This document shows, piece after piece, positions 45,137-54,264 of a DNA stretch of 59,615 nucleotides. The notes under the pieces are model-generated. The model ran no database searches. It was not told the origin of the DNA and saw only the letters and a list, made by a program, of their open reading frames with translations. Each line of letters starts with the position of its first letter. Within the stretch, counting starts at the first letter, position 1. Made by a program: the position numbers and the translations under genes. The DNA is from an uncultured Clostridium sp. (GTDB lineage: Bacteria > Bacillota > Clostridia > Clostridiales > Clostridiaceae), in contig NZ_CAKVJA010000011.1 of NCBI RefSeq assembly GCF_934754925.1, positions 1 to 59,615 on the forward strand, given 5' to 3'.

Positions 45137-45741
45137 TTTAAATAAGATAAAAAGTTAAGAAGAATTTTAGCCGTAATACCCCAAATAACATAATCATTAT
45201 AGATATAAAATGGAATTTCGTAAGAGCCAGTAGAGAATTTATAATCATGTTTTTTAGGAATTAATTCATAAGGAAAGTTAGAATCAGGAGTAATATGAAC
45301 TTTATTAATAAAAGTAGATACATTAGTATTTAGTAAAAAATCTAATGGAACAAAAAAAACTTCTTCGACTTCCTCAATATTAATTTTAATATTGCTAATA
45401 TCTTCAATAAAAATTAAATATGGATGAATAAGAGTATTATAAGGAGATATGAAAATATCTAATGGAGATATAACTCTAATCTTATCTTCACATATTCCTA
45501 TTTCTTCACAAGTTTCTCGTATGGCAGTAGTAAGAGGACTCTCTTCTTTTTCTATTTTTCCACCAGGAAAGCAAACTTCATTTGGTTGAGTACGGAGTGT
45601 TTTAGATCTAACCTCAAATAAAATATGCAAAGAATTATTATAATTAATAAGTGGAATAGTAACAGAAGCTCTTTTGAATTTTTCCCATCCATTAATGTAT
45701 GGAGTATAATTTGTAAAAATATTATTTATATCATTAATCAT
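45115..45741 (-). CDS. NUDIX hydrolase, CoA pyrophosphatase type
   Basis: 208 residues from ATG 45741, 5 bp after AGGTGA; the GTG at 45750 overlaps that site. The NUDIX box is GGKIEKEESPLTTAIRETCEEIGI (first 20: GGKIEKEESPLTTAIRETCE), with the REx2EE glutamates. Just before it, RTQPNEVCFPGG is the extra motif of CoA-diphosphate hydrolases. It should cleave CoA or its oxidised or acylated forms to phosphopantetheine and 3',5'-ADP. Monocistronic. Confidence 0.88.
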   Translation of the reverse strand: MINDINNIFTNYTPYINGWEKFKRASVTIPLINYNNSLHILFEVRSKTLRTQPNEVCFPGGKIEKEESPLTTAIRETCEEIGICEDKIRVISPLDIFISPYNTLIHPYLIFIEDISNIKINIEEVEEVFFVPLDFLLNTNVSTFINKVHITPDSNFPYELIPKKHDYKFSTGSYEIPFYIYNDYVIWGITAKILLNFLSYLKQRNYHN

Positions 45742-45875
45742 AAAAATCACCTAATTATTTATATTAATAAAAGAAATATAATATACATGACCTTAAAAAT
45801 GAGTTTGTTAAATAAAGAAAAACGATTTATAATTATAAATATTCTATATAAATATTTATAATTTAGGAGTAAATT

Positions 45876-46391
45876 GTGTATAAAGTTTGGTGTATAGCAG
45901 ATATAAGAATAATTATAAATGAAATATCACAAAAATGGAATTATCCATGTGATATAAAAATAGAAATTTCTAAAAGAGCAAAGAAAAGAATGGGAGCTTT
46001 TTTTTATAAAAAATATAATAACAAAATAGAGCCTTTAAAATTTGTATTTGCTGAAGAATTATTAAATGGTAAGTATAGTGAAGAAGTTGTTAAAGAGGTA
46101 ATAATTCATGAATATTTACACTATTATTGTAATACTATAACTAATAGTAATAATGGGCATAATAAGTTTTTTAAAGATTGTTGTATTAAAAGTGGTATAT
46201 CTAGTAGTACAACATTTAAATATAATAGTGAATCAGAATTAGATTTATCAAAATATAAGTATAAGATATATTGTAGCAATTGTAAGAAGCTTGTATGTAT
46301 GCATGTTAGAAAAAATTCTGCAGAAAGAAAAATAAGATTATATGTATCTAAATGTTGTAATCAAAAGCTATTTTGTGATAAGCTTTTATAG
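45876..46391 (+). CDS. SprT-like zinc metallopeptidase-domain protein
   Basis: 171 residues. HEYLHYYCN supplies the HExxH zinc motif and GHNKFFKDCC the third histidine. A C-terminal zinc ribbon has CSNCKK then CCNQKLFC. This is the SprT-like arrangement found in proteins that may cleave DNA-protein crosslinks in eukaryotes (SPRTN); the bacterial role is unclear. The start is GTG 45876 with TAGGAG upstream. It stands alone. Confidence 0.85.
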   Translation: MYKVWCIADIRIIINEISQKWNYPCDIKIEISKRAKKRMGAFFYKKYNNKIEPLKFVFAEELLNGKYSEEVVKEVIIHEYLHYYCNTITNSNNGHNKFFKDCCIKSGISSSTTFKYNSESELDLSKYKYKIYCSNCKKLVCMHVRKNSAERKIRLYVSKCCNQKLFCDKLL

Positions 46392-46439
46392 TGAAAATTT
46401 TAATAAAGTATAACATTAGAAGAGAAGGAGAATAGACTA

Positions 46440-46712
46440 ATGAGTGAAGATATAAAAGAACTTCAAAATGAAGAAACTCAAATAATGACTTTCTTAGATG
46501 AAAATGGTAATAAGGTTCAATTTGAAGCTATTGCTAGAATTTATTTAGAGGATAAGGAATATTTATTATTAGCACCTGTTGAAGAAAAGGATAGCGAAGA
46601 TATTTATGTGTTTAGAATAGATGAAGTAGATGGAAAGCAAGAGTTAAATCTTGTAGAAGATGATAAAGAGTTTATAGCAGTAAAGAAAGAGTATAATAAG
46701 TTATTATATTAA
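46440..46712 (+). CDS. DUF1292 family protein
   Basis: 90 residues, very acidic. The core IMTFLDENGNKVQFEAIARI then EYLLLAPVEEKDSEDIYVFR is DUF1292 (B. subtilis YrzB-like). Function not known. AGAAGGAGAA precedes the ATG. It is followed after 17 bp by another small acidic protein, probably co-transcribed. Confidence 0.88.
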   Translation: MSEDIKELQNEETQIMTFLDENGNKVQFEAIARIYLEDKEYLLLAPVEEKDSEDIYVFRIDEVDGKQELNLVEDDKEFIAVKKEYNKLLY

Positions 46713-46729
46713 TTATAAGGAGAAGAAAA

Positions 46730-47131
46730 GTGCAAGAATCACAAATTATAAAAATATTAAGTGAAAATGATTTATCAGATGTAGAGGTTTTAAAAAGCGG
46801 TGATGAATTTGCTTTAATAAATTTTTACTTTGATTTTGACAAAGATGTATTAGAGGCAGCTAAAGCTTATTCTAATGAAGAAAGTAATTTAGAAGAATAC
46901 AGCAAAGATTGGTACAACGAATATTACTTCCCTTATCTGTATGATTTTGCTAATGATGAAGTATTAGAAATCATAGAAGATATAATAGAAGAATTAGGAA
47001 TTGAAGGCGAAATGATGGCTATTCAAATGACTGAGAAAACTAGCGATTATGTACAATTTATGGCTTTATTTACAGAAGAAGATAGTAATATATCAATAGA
47101 AGAGGTAGTAAAGGATTACATGTCTAAATAA
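46730..47131 (+). CDS. Small acidic protein of unknown function
   Basis: 133 residues, start GTG 46730 behind AAGGAGAAG. The sequence is acidic and helical, with a central aromatic patch (SKDWYNEYYFPYLYDFAND) and a C-terminal half full of E and D (LEIIEDIIEELGIEGEM). There are no cysteines, signal peptide or membrane helix. It is the second gene after DUF1292, ahead of the 6S RNA promoter. I do not recognise the family. Confidence 0.75.
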   Translation: MQESQIIKILSENDLSDVEVLKSGDEFALINFYFDFDKDVLEAAKAYSNEESNLEEYSKDWYNEYYFPYLYDFANDEVLEIIEDIIEELGIEGEMMAIQMTEKTSDYVQFMALFTEEDSNISIEEVVKDYMSK

Positions 47132-47157
47132 ATTTTATAAAAAGGAATAGATTACTA

Positions 47158-47185
47158 TTGAATTTCTGATATAATTTGATATAAT
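47158..47185 (+). promoter_or_regulatory. Promoter of 6S RNA
   Basis: TTGAAT (47158-47163) and TATAAT (47180-47185), 16-bp spacing, with the conserved RNA region starting a few bases later. Confidence 0.75.
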
Positions 47186-47191
47186 AAAAGC

Positions 47192-47380
47192 ATGAAATCC
47201 TGAGATGTGCGTTTAGCTTATGATGTTCAACCTACATTATATTTACGGGATTTGCAACAGATTTGTGGATGTCGGGCTTCATAAGATCAGAAGATGGCAG
47301 AAGCAAGTTGAGCAGAACCCACCTGCGAGCTGCAGGTGTGAATATTTAAGCGACCGGCATGTTGGGAATTAATTAGAATT
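47192..47380 (+). ncRNA. ssrS: 6S RNA
   Basis: No open frame fits this block, and its base composition is much more G/C-rich than its surroundings. It contains landmarks I associate with clostridial 6S RNA: AATCCTGAGATGTGC near the 5' end, TTACGGGATTTGCA, then TTTGTGGATGTCGGGCTTC. On the 3' side are CAAGTTGAGCAGAACC, the stem CACCTGCGAGCTGCAGGTG, and TATTTAAGCGACCGGCATG. 6S RNA mimics an open promoter and traps vegetative RNA polymerase. A promoter precedes it and a terminator follows, so it is an independent unit. Ends are approximate. Confidence 0.85.
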
Positions 47381-47408
47381 AAACACCTCAATTTTGAGGT
47401 GTTTTTTT
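47381..47408. terminator. Terminator of 6S RNA
   Basis: AAACACCTCA and TGAGGTGTTT form a 10-bp stem with an ATTT loop, then a T-run. It is also downstream of the reverse-strand Spo0E-like gene and can serve it. Confidence 0.92.
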
Positions 47409-47412
47409 CATG

Positions 47413-47622
47413 TTATGCAGCTTTTGATTTAGGTATAGAATATTTATTTGAATGTTTTCTTTTATACTTTTTATAAATAAGATGTTGATATCTCCATAAA
47501 TGGTTGTCCAAACTTTGAGATATGTATATAACGAAGTTATTTCTAGGAGATAGAAATTTCAAAAGTAAATTTAAAGTTATCTTTTGTAGAATAATTTTTC
47601 TTTTAAGACTTTTTTTGTTCAT
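47413..47622 (-). CDS. Small Spo0E-like protein (candidate)
   Basis: 69 residues from ATG 47622, chosen because AGGGAGGTGC lies 3-9 bp upstream; a longer reading into the hydrophobic A/T-rich upstream region has no site. Two short helices are expected: basic residues 1-30, then VIYISQSLDNHLWRYQHLI. The SQxLD segment matches the Spo0E-family signature of Spo0A-phosphate phosphatases, which delay sporulation. The rest is highly basic (KKYKRKHSNKYSIPKSKAA), which is not typical. Assignment rests on that short motif only. It is convergent with 6S RNA. Confidence 0.5.
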   Translation of the reverse strand: MNKKSLKRKIILQKITLNLLLKFLSPRNNFVIYISQSLDNHLWRYQHLIYKKYKRKHSNKYSIPKSKAA

Positions 47623-47930
47623 AAAGCACCTCCCTATGTTATTAATTAACATTATATGGATTATTATAACATAATTGGAAGAAAAGTAAAATAATATAAT
47701 TTTACAAAAAAACACAAAACATTTAATTAATAAACATAAGTATCTTTAAAATCAAATTTGTTAATAATATATGGGAGATTAAAGATAGAAAAAAAGTAAA
47801 TATTTTGCCGAAATTATCAAAAAGATGAAATAAAAAATATTTAAAGTTGATATTAAAAAGAAATAAATGTAAAATAAAAATAAGAAGTATTAAATATTTA
47901 AGATACTTAAATAAGGAAAGGATGTAAAAA
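47623..47930 (+). other. 308-bp intergenic region with little visible content
   Basis: Very A/T-rich. It holds the ribosome binding site of the reverse-strand small gene (up to about 47640). A weak promoter-like pair, TTGATA (47847-47852) and TAAAAT (47870-47875) at 17 bp, could serve the DUF896 gene. I see no hairpin, open frame or repeat beyond this. Confidence 0.5.
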
Positions 47931-48125
47931 ATGGATTATACAAAAGCAAAAATTGAAGATGTAGTAATTAGAATAAATGAGTTATATAAGAAGAGCAAAG
48001 AAGAAGGCTTAAATGAACAAGAAAAGGAAGAACAACAAATTCTAAGAAGAAGATATATAGACAGTTATAAGGCGAATCTTAGAGCACAATTACAGGGTAT
48101 TGAGCCTAAGAACAAAAAAAAGTAG
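47931..48125 (+). CDS. DUF896 (UPF0291, YnzC-like) protein
   Basis: 64 residues. IEDVVIRINELYKKSKEEGL, then QQILRRRYIDSYKANLRAQL, is the two-helix DUF896 signature. Function unknown in general. AAGGATG is just upstream of the ATG. It ends 13 bp before hprK, so both may share a transcript. Confidence 0.9.
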   Translation: MDYTKAKIEDVVIRINELYKKSKEEGLNEQEKEEQQILRRRYIDSYKANLRAQLQGIEPKNKKK

Positions 48126-48138
48126 AAGGTGATTAATA

Positions 48139-49053
48139 TTGTCAGTTACTGTAGAAAAGTTAATATCAGATTTTGAATTAGAAGTTTTAGTTGAGGGCGA
48201 AAAGAATGTAAAGATATCTGTTAACGATATAAATAGACCTGGATTACAGTTAGCTGGTTTTTATAATTATTTTGCACCTGAAAGAATCCAAGTTATTGGA
48301 AAAGCTGAATGGAGCTTTTTAGATGACATGGGAATAGAACTTATGAGAAAAAGAATTAATAAGTATTTTAGTTTTGATTCTAAGTGTATAATTATTACTA
48401 GAGGATTAGAACCACATAATGAATTCCTAAAGGCTGCTAAAAAATCAAAGTCATGGTTGTTAAGAACCAATATGGTTACAACAAAATTTATAAGTAAACT
48501 TACTATGTATTTGGCCGGAAAACTTGCACCGGAAACTAGATTACATGGTGTTTTAATGGATGTATATGGTATAGGTATACTTATAACTGGAGAAAGTGGA
48601 ATAGGAAAAAGTGAAACTGCATTAGAACTTATAAAAAGAGGTCATAGATTAGTATCTGATGATGCAGTTGATATTAAAGAAATAGATGGTAGTTTAATAG
48701 GTACATCACCTAGAATAACTATTGGAATGTTAGAAGTTAGGGGTATAGGTATTATTGATATATCTTCATTATATGGATTGAGTTCTATCTTACCATCAAA
48801 AGACATAAATTTGTTAATGCATTTTGAGCATTGGAAAGACGATGGAGATTATGATAGATTAGGAATTGATAAAGAAACACAAGATATACTTGGTGTAAAG
48901 GTTAGAAGATTAAGGGTGCCTGTTAGACCAGGAAGAAATATCGCAGTTATAATTGAAGCTGCAGCAGGTAATTATAGACACTCATTAATGTCAGATGTTA
49001 CACCAGTAGATATTATAGAACAAAGAATGTGTGAAATTAGTGAAGAAGAATAA
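48139..49053 (+). CDS. hprK: HPr kinase/phosphorylase
   Basis: 304 residues. Phosphorylates HPr at Ser46 and reverses it, which controls carbon catabolite repression and sugar uptake. The N-terminal DRTGG-like domain (1-125) is followed by the catalytic domain with P-loop GESGIGKSETALELIKRGHR near residue 154, LVSDDAVDI, and the HprK signature near the C-terminal end (LRVPVRPGRNIAVIIEAAA). The start is TTG 48139 with AAGGTGA about 8 bp upstream. The M18 aminopeptidase gene follows after 13 bp. Confidence 0.95.
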   Translation: MSVTVEKLISDFELEVLVEGEKNVKISVNDINRPGLQLAGFYNYFAPERIQVIGKAEWSFLDDMGIELMRKRINKYFSFDSKCIIITRGLEPHNEFLKAAKKSKSWLLRTNMVTTKFISKLTMYLAGKLAPETRLHGVLMDVYGIGILITGESGIGKSETALELIKRGHRLVSDDAVDIKEIDGSLIGTSPRITIGMLEVRGIGIIDISSLYGLSSILPSKDINLLMHFEHWKDDGDYDRLGIDKETQDILGVKVRRLRVPVRPGRNIAVIIEAAAGNYRHSLMSDVTPVDIIEQRMCEISEEE

Positions 49054-49066
49054 GGAGGGCTATATT

Positions 49067-50455
49067 ATGAGTAAAGAGGCTAAAAAAAATGCATGGCTAA
49101 AATATGATGAAAGTGGAAAACAAGAGGTTTTTAATTTCTGTGAAGGATATAAGAATTATCTTTCAGTAGGAAAAACAGAAAGAGAATGTATTCATGAAGC
49201 CATAAGATTAGCTGAAGAAAAAGGTTATAGAAATTTAAATGAAATAATAAAGAATAATGAAACTTTAAAAGTTGGGGATAAAGTTTATTCTAATAATAAA
49301 GATAAAAGTCTTGCTTTATATTTAATAGGAAAAGATTCTATTGAAAATGGAATGAGAATTATAGGATCTCATGTTGATTCTCCAAGATTAGACTTAAAGC
49401 AAAATCCATTATATGAAGATAGTGAGTTAGCATTAATGGACACTCATTATTATGGTGGAGTAAAAAAATATCAATGGGTAGCATTACCACTTGCATTACA
49501 TGGTATTGTAGTTAAAAAAGATGGGACAAAAATTAATGTTGTAGTAGGTGAGGATGATACTGATCCTGTACTTGGAATTTCAGATCTTTTAATACATCTT
49601 TCAGCACATCAATTACAAAAGAAAGCAAACGAAGTTATTGCTGGAGAAGATTTAAATGTTCTTGTTGGAAATATTCCATTAGAAGGTAAGGAAAAAGAAG
49701 CTGTTAAGGAAAATATATTAGTTCTTCTAAAAGATAAATATGATTTTGAAGAAGAAGATTTTATTTCAGCAGAGTTTGAAATTGTACCAGCAGGTAAAGC
49801 TAGGGATTTAGGTTTAGATAAGAGCATGGTAATGGGATATGGTCAAGATGATAGAATATGTGCATATACTTCATTAATGGCTTTATTAGAAGTTGAAAAT
49901 GTTGAAAAGACTTCTGTTGTATTATTAGTAGATAAAGAGGAAGTAGGAAGCATTGGAGCAACAGGAATGCATTCAAGATTCTTTGAAAACTCTTTAGCTG
50001 AAGTAATGGATAGAATGGGACAATATTCTGAATTAAAGTTAAAGAGAGCTCTTCAAAATTCATTAATGTTATCAGCTGATGTTACTGCAGCTTTTGATCC
50101 AAATTATCCAGGGGTTTGCGAAAAGAAGAATACAGCTTATTTTGGAAGAGGATTAGTATTTAGTAAATATACTGGAGCAAGGGGTAAGAGTGGATGTAAT
50201 GATGCAAATCCAGAATTCGTTGCTTGGCTTAGAAAGATTATGGAGAAAAATGATGTTGCATATCAAACAGCAGAACTTGGAAAGGTTGACCAAGGTGGCG
50301 GTGGAACTATCGCTTACATTTTAGCTCAATATAATATGGAAGTAATAGATTGCGGAGTTGCTCTGCAAAATATGCATGCTCCATGGGAAGTATCAAGTAA
50401 AGTTGATATATATGAAACTAAGAATGGATATAAAGCATTTTTAATTGAAGAATAA
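49067..50455 (+). CDS. M18-family aminopeptidase
   Basis: 462 residues from ATG 49067, which is 8 bp after AAGGAGG; a longer in-frame start (49031) runs back into hprK. Zinc aminopeptidase that removes N-terminal residues, probably acidic ones. SHVDSPRLDLKQNP carries the first ligand with its aspartate, DKEEVGSIGATGM holds the catalytic glutamate pair, and SADVTAAFDPNYPG and VALQNMHAPWEVSSK supply later ligands. Ends at a palindromic terminator. Confidence 0.92.
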   Translation: MSKEAKKNAWLKYDESGKQEVFNFCEGYKNYLSVGKTERECIHEAIRLAEEKGYRNLNEIIKNNETLKVGDKVYSNNKDKSLALYLIGKDSIENGMRIIGSHVDSPRLDLKQNPLYEDSELALMDTHYYGGVKKYQWVALPLALHGIVVKKDGTKINVVVGEDDTDPVLGISDLLIHLSAHQLQKKANEVIAGEDLNVLVGNIPLEGKEKEAVKENILVLLKDKYDFEEEDFISAEFEIVPAGKARDLGLDKSMVMGYGQDDRICAYTSLMALLEVENVEKTSVVLLVDKEEVGSIGATGMHSRFFENSLAEVMDRMGQYSELKLKRALQNSLMLSADVTAAFDPNYPGVCEKKNTAYFGRGLVFSKYTGARGKSGCNDANPEFVAWLRKIMEKNDVAYQTAELGKVDQGGGGTIAYILAQYNMEVIDCGVALQNMHAPWEVSSKVDIYETKNGYKAFLIEE

Positions 50456-50464
50456 ATAGTTTAA

Positions 50465-50495
50465 AAATAAGAGTTGCCAATGGCAACTCTTATTT
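50465..50495. terminator. Bidirectional terminator
   Basis: AAATAAGAGTTGCC and GGCAACTCTTATTT form a perfect 14-bp stem with a 3-nt loop between convergent genes. The right arm includes the stop codon of the PHP gene (50490-50492). Confidence 0.9.
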
Positions 50496-51323
50496 AGTGT
50501 TAAGTTTATTTAAAAACTTTTGCAGTCTATGTTCTTCCATAGATTGAGAACCTAATATTCCATGTTTTGCATCTTCACCTTCATGACCATGTGAGTCAGA
50601 GCCACAAGAAGTTAATATATCTTTTTCATCTACAATCTTTAAGAAGTTTTCAGTATCTTCAGCAGTATTAAGGCCATAGATGCCTTCGATACCATCAAAA
50701 TCAAGATGAAGTACGTCAAGTACATGTAATTTTTTTAACAATACAGGGTGAGCTAAAATTACAAGAGCGTTATAAGTTCTTAATAATTTAATTCCCTCTT
50801 CTGCATCTAATTTATTTGCTGGTATATATGCAGGACAATGATCTCCAATAAAGTTATCAAAGATATATTCTTTTGTATAAGGATAACCAGCATCTATTAT
50901 AGCTTTAGCTATATGAGGTCTTGCAATAGTATCTTTACCATTTTTAAGAACTTCATTAACATCTATTTCAATATTATTAAATTCCTTTAATCTTTTAACT
51001 ATTTCATGAGCACGAGCAATTCTTTTTTTCTTTAAATCTTCTAAAAAGTGATTTAAATCTGGATTTTTATAATCATCACCTTTGAAGTACCCTAAAATAT
51101 GAATAGTTTCCCCTTTATAAGTTGTAGATAACTCCACTCCTGGAATAAAGTGCATGTCTAGTTTGTCAGCTTCAGATTTTGCTTCCTCTATTCCAGATAG
51201 AGTATCGTGGTCAGTTAATGCTAGATATTTTACTCCTCTATCATAAGCTTTTCTTACAACATCTTTAGGTGAATATTTACCATCTGATGCAGTAGAATGT
51301 GTATGTAAATCGCATATAATCAT
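50490..51323 (-). CDS. PHP-domain phosphoesterase (TrpH / RNase AM-like)
   Basis: 277 residues. It opens MIICDLHTHSTASDGKYSP, the PHP metal motif (HxH plus D). LALTDHDTLSGIEEA follows, and then GVELSTTYKGETIHILGY. The later NALVILAHPVLL and SCGSDSHG supply the remaining ligands. E. coli YciV/RnaAM of this family hydrolyses 3',5'-nucleoside bisphosphates and trims RNA 5' ends. Function here is inferred. It runs opposite to the M18 gene, and the 5' end faces pabA. Confidence 0.88.
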   Translation of the reverse strand: MIICDLHTHSTASDGKYSPKDVVRKAYDRGVKYLALTDHDTLSGIEEAKSEADKLDMHFIPGVELSTTYKGETIHILGYFKGDDYKNPDLNHFLEDLKKKRIARAHEIVKRLKEFNNIEIDVNEVLKNGKDTIARPHIAKAIIDAGYPYTKEYIFDNFIGDHCPAYIPANKLDAEEGIKLLRTYNALVILAHPVLLKKLHVLDVLHLDFDGIEGIYGLNTAEDTENFLKIVDEKDILTSCGSDSHGHEGEDAKHGILGSQSMEEHRLQKFLNKLNTK

Positions 51324-51538
51324 AATAAATTTAAACTCCTTTCAAGTAAGTGTTTTGTAGTATATAAAGCTATGATATAATTTATTCATCAATAATGCAA
51401 TAATAATGAATTAACTTTTCTTATAGGTAAAGTTATTAGTTGTGAGTAATATATTATTAATAATTTATGTTTAAATAAAAAAAATATAGCTTGAAATTAG
51501 AAAATTTGAAATTTTACAAATGAAATTGGAGGAATATA

Positions 51539-52135
51539 ATGCTTTTAATGATTGATAACTATGATTCTTTTGTATATAACTTAGTTAGATATTTTGAAGA
51601 GTTAGGGGAAGAAATTATTATTTATAGAAATGATAAAATTACTATTAAAGATATAGAAAGTATGAATATAGATGGAATAGTTATTTCTCCAGGGCCAAAG
51701 TCACCTAATGAGGCTGGATTAAGTTTAGATATTATTGATAAGTTTAAAGATAGGCTTCCTATATTAGGAATTTGTTTAGGGCATCAATGCATAGGACATT
51801 ATTTTAACGCTGTTGTCAAAAAGGGAAATGAACCGGTTCATGGAAAAATTTTTAACATAACTCATAATAATAAAGGGATATTTAAAAATGTAAAGAATCC
51901 TTTAAGAGTTACAAGATATCATTCGTTAATAGTGGATAAAGAAAATTTTCCAGATGATTTAGAAATAATTAGTGAGACTGAAGATAAGATAATAATGGGA
52001 ATTAAGCATAAAGAGTATCATATATATGGAGTTCAATTCCATCCAGAAGCTGAAATGACAGAAGAGGGGCATAAAATTTTAAATAATTTTATCAAAATAA
52101 CAAAGGAATTTAGCAAAAAACATAATAAATGCTAA
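51539..52135 (+). CDS. pabA: Aminodeoxychorismate synthase glutaminase component
   Basis: 198 residues. Class I glutamine amidotransferase that gives ammonia to PabB. MIDNYDSFVYNLVRYFEELG is the N-terminal signature, LGICLGHQCIG contains the nucleophilic cysteine, and GVQFHPEAEMTEEG the histidine-glutamate pair. In some Gram-positive bacteria one glutaminase serves both folate and tryptophan; here the neighbours are folate genes. GGAGGA precedes the ATG. First gene of the folate operon. Confidence 0.92.
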   Translation: MLLMIDNYDSFVYNLVRYFEELGEEIIIYRNDKITIKDIESMNIDGIVISPGPKSPNEAGLSLDIIDKFKDRLPILGICLGHQCIGHYFNAVVKKGNEPVHGKIFNITHNNKGIFKNVKNPLRVTRYHSLIVDKENFPDDLEIISETEDKIIMGIKHKEYHIYGVQFHPEAEMTEEGHKILNNFIKITKEFSKKHNKC

Positions 52136-52161
52136 TAAAAATACTATTAGGAGTGAGGTAA

Positions 52162-53505
52162 GTGGGGTTAATTAAAATAGAATTTAATAGTGAATTAAAT
52201 GCATTTGAAGTATATAATTTATTTAAAAATCAAACAGATACAATATTATTAGATAGTTCTAAGGAAGATAAAAATCTTTCTAAATATTCTTTTATTGGAG
52301 TAAATCCATTTTTAAAATTTGAAGTAAAAAATGAAAATACATATATAAATGGTAATATAGTTGAAGGTGATCCATTTAAAATATTAGAAAACTTAGTAAA
52401 TGAATATAGATATGATATAGAAGATAATATACCGTTATTAAGTGGGGCTATGGGATATATTTCTTATGATACTGGAAGGTTATTAGAAGAATTACCTAAT
52501 ACAGCTGAAGAAGATTTTAATATACCAGACATGAGATTTGTTTTTTATAAGAATATAATAATATTTGATTTAATTAATGACAAAAAATATATAACTGATT
52601 TAGATGGAAATATTGAAAATATACATATTCTTTTGAAAGTAATAGATAGTGGAGAAAAAATTCATGATGAAATAGTACGTGAAAAAAGTGAAAATAATTT
52701 TTACTCAAATTTTATTAAAGAAGATTATAAGAAAGCAGTTACTAGATTAAAGGAATACATAGTGTCTGGAGATGTTTATATTGCAAATATGACACAAAGA
52801 TTTTGGTGTCATAATGAAGAGGATTCCTTTAATATATACAAGAAATTAAGAAGCATAAATAAGGCTCCTTTTTCAGCATATTTAAACTTTGAAGATTTTC
52901 AAATAATAAGCTCGTCACCAGAAAGATTTGTTCAAGTATTTAATAATAAAGCACATACAAGGCCTATAAAAGGGACAAGACCTAGAGGTAACAATGTTGA
53001 AGAGGATGAAAAGAATAAATTAGAACTTATTGATAGCGAGAAGGATAAGGCAGAGCTATTAATGGTTGTAGATTTAGAGAGAAATGACTTTAGTAAAGTT
53101 TGTAAACCACATACAGTTAAGGTAACTGAAAATTTCAAACTAGAGGAATATGCTACAGTATTTCATTTAGTTTCTACCGTAGAGGGGGAACTAAAGGATA
53201 ATGTTTCATCTGTAAGATGTATAAAAGAGTGTTTTCCAGGTGGATCAATAACAGGAACTCCTAAAATAAGAGCTATGGAAATAATCGAAGAATTAGAAGG
53301 GATTAAAAGAAATATTTATACAGGCTCTATAGGATATTTTGATTTTAGGGGTAATTGTGACTTTAATATAGTAATAAGAACAATAATCAAAAAAAATAAT
53401 AAGGCATACTTTGGTGTGGGTGGCGGAATTACTTATGATTCAATAGAGGAAGATGAGTATAGTGAAACATTAGATAAAGCAAAGGCCTTAATGAGAGTAT
53501 TATAA
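52162..53505 (+). CDS. pabB: Aminodeoxychorismate synthase component I
   Basis: 447 residues. Converts chorismate plus ammonia to 4-amino-4-deoxychorismate. SSSPERFVQV, the PIKGTRPRG segment and GSITGTPKIRAMEIIEEL are present. The lysine in PIKGT is typical of PabB; TrpE has alanine there, so I assign it to folate and not to tryptophan. The start is GTG 52162 behind TAGGAGTGAGG, 26 bp after pabA. Confidence 0.93.
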   Translation: MGLIKIEFNSELNAFEVYNLFKNQTDTILLDSSKEDKNLSKYSFIGVNPFLKFEVKNENTYINGNIVEGDPFKILENLVNEYRYDIEDNIPLLSGAMGYISYDTGRLLEELPNTAEEDFNIPDMRFVFYKNIIIFDLINDKKYITDLDGNIENIHILLKVIDSGEKIHDEIVREKSENNFYSNFIKEDYKKAVTRLKEYIVSGDVYIANMTQRFWCHNEEDSFNIYKKLRSINKAPFSAYLNFEDFQIISSSPERFVQVFNNKAHTRPIKGTRPRGNNVEEDEKNKLELIDSEKDKAELLMVVDLERNDFSKVCKPHTVKVTENFKLEEYATVFHLVSTVEGELKDNVSSVRCIKECFPGGSITGTPKIRAMEIIEELEGIKRNIYTGSIGYFDFRGNCDFNIVIRTIIKKNNKAYFGVGGGITYDSIEEDEYSETLDKAKALMRVL

Positions 53506-53516
53506 GAGGAAAATGT

Positions 53517-54263
53517 ATGAGAGAACTTATATATGATAATGATACTATAAATATAGATAGTGGAGTCTTTTTTGGTAGGGGAGTTTTTGAAACTATATTA
53601 ATAACAACAATACCAATATTTTTAGAAGAGCATATAAAAAGGCTAAATAAATCAATTATAGAACTAGAGCTAGGTGAATTAATATATATAGAAGATGTAA
53701 TTGAGTTTATAAATAAACATAATATAAAAAATAAAGCCTTAAAAATTACTGTAACTGAGAAGAATTTAATTTATTCTATAAGAGAAATAAAATATAAAGA
53801 TAGTGATTATCAAAGAGGGTTTAAAGTTGGAATTTCTAAGGTCTTAAGAAATTCTACTTCTAGGATAGTGAGTTTTAAAACTTTAAATTATTTAGAAAAT
53901 ATTATAGAATATGAATTATGTCAAAGAAATGATTTAAACGAATCAATTTTTTTTAATGAAAAGGGTAATTTATGTGAAGGATGTACAACTAATATTTTTA
54001 TTATTAAAGATAAAGTAATATATACTCCATCAATTAAGTGTGGATTATTACCAGGAATAGTTCGTCAATGGATTATTAATAATTTTGATGTAATAGAGAA
54101 AGAAATAACAAGAGAAGAATTATTAAATAGTGATGAGGTTTTCTTAACTAATTCATTAGTTGGGGTTATAAAAGTTTCTAATATAGAAAACAAACTATTT
54201 AATAGTGAAATTATTGAAAAAATAAAAGAGCAATATGATAAAGCAATAAATGGAGGCGAGTAA
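53517..54263 (+). CDS. pabC: Aminodeoxychorismate lyase (class IV aminotransferase fold)
   Basis: 248 residues, PLP enzyme that releases pyruvate from aminodeoxychorismate to give p-aminobenzoate. Features: FFGRGVFETILI at about 19, the PLP lysine in SFKTLNYLENIIEYE, GNLCEGCTTNIFIIKD, and CGLLPGIVRQWI. It lies 11 bp after pabB and its stop is 1 bp before the folE ATG. Class IV enzymes are similar to each other, so branched-chain aminotransferase cannot be excluded from sequence alone, but the context is decisive. Confidence 0.9.
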   Translation: MRELIYDNDTINIDSGVFFGRGVFETILITTIPIFLEEHIKRLNKSIIELELGELIYIEDVIEFINKHNIKNKALKITVTEKNLIYSIREIKYKDSDYQRGFKVGISKVLRNSTSRIVSFKTLNYLENIIEYELCQRNDLNESIFFNEKGNLCEGCTTNIFIIKDKVIYTPSIKCGLLPGIVRQWIINNFDVIEKEITREELLNSDEVFLTNSLVGVIKVSNIENKLFNSEIIEKIKEQYDKAINGGE

Positions 54264-54264
54264 C

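Noticed and set aside
51360..51538. Possible riboswitch upstream of pabA
   Set aside because: The region is A/T-rich with no THF or other riboswitch core that I can recognise and no terminator before pabA.
52162..53505. Anthranilate synthase (TrpE) instead of PabB
   Set aside because: PIKGT has the PabB-type lysine, and the neighbours are pabC and folate genes, with no trp genes nearby.
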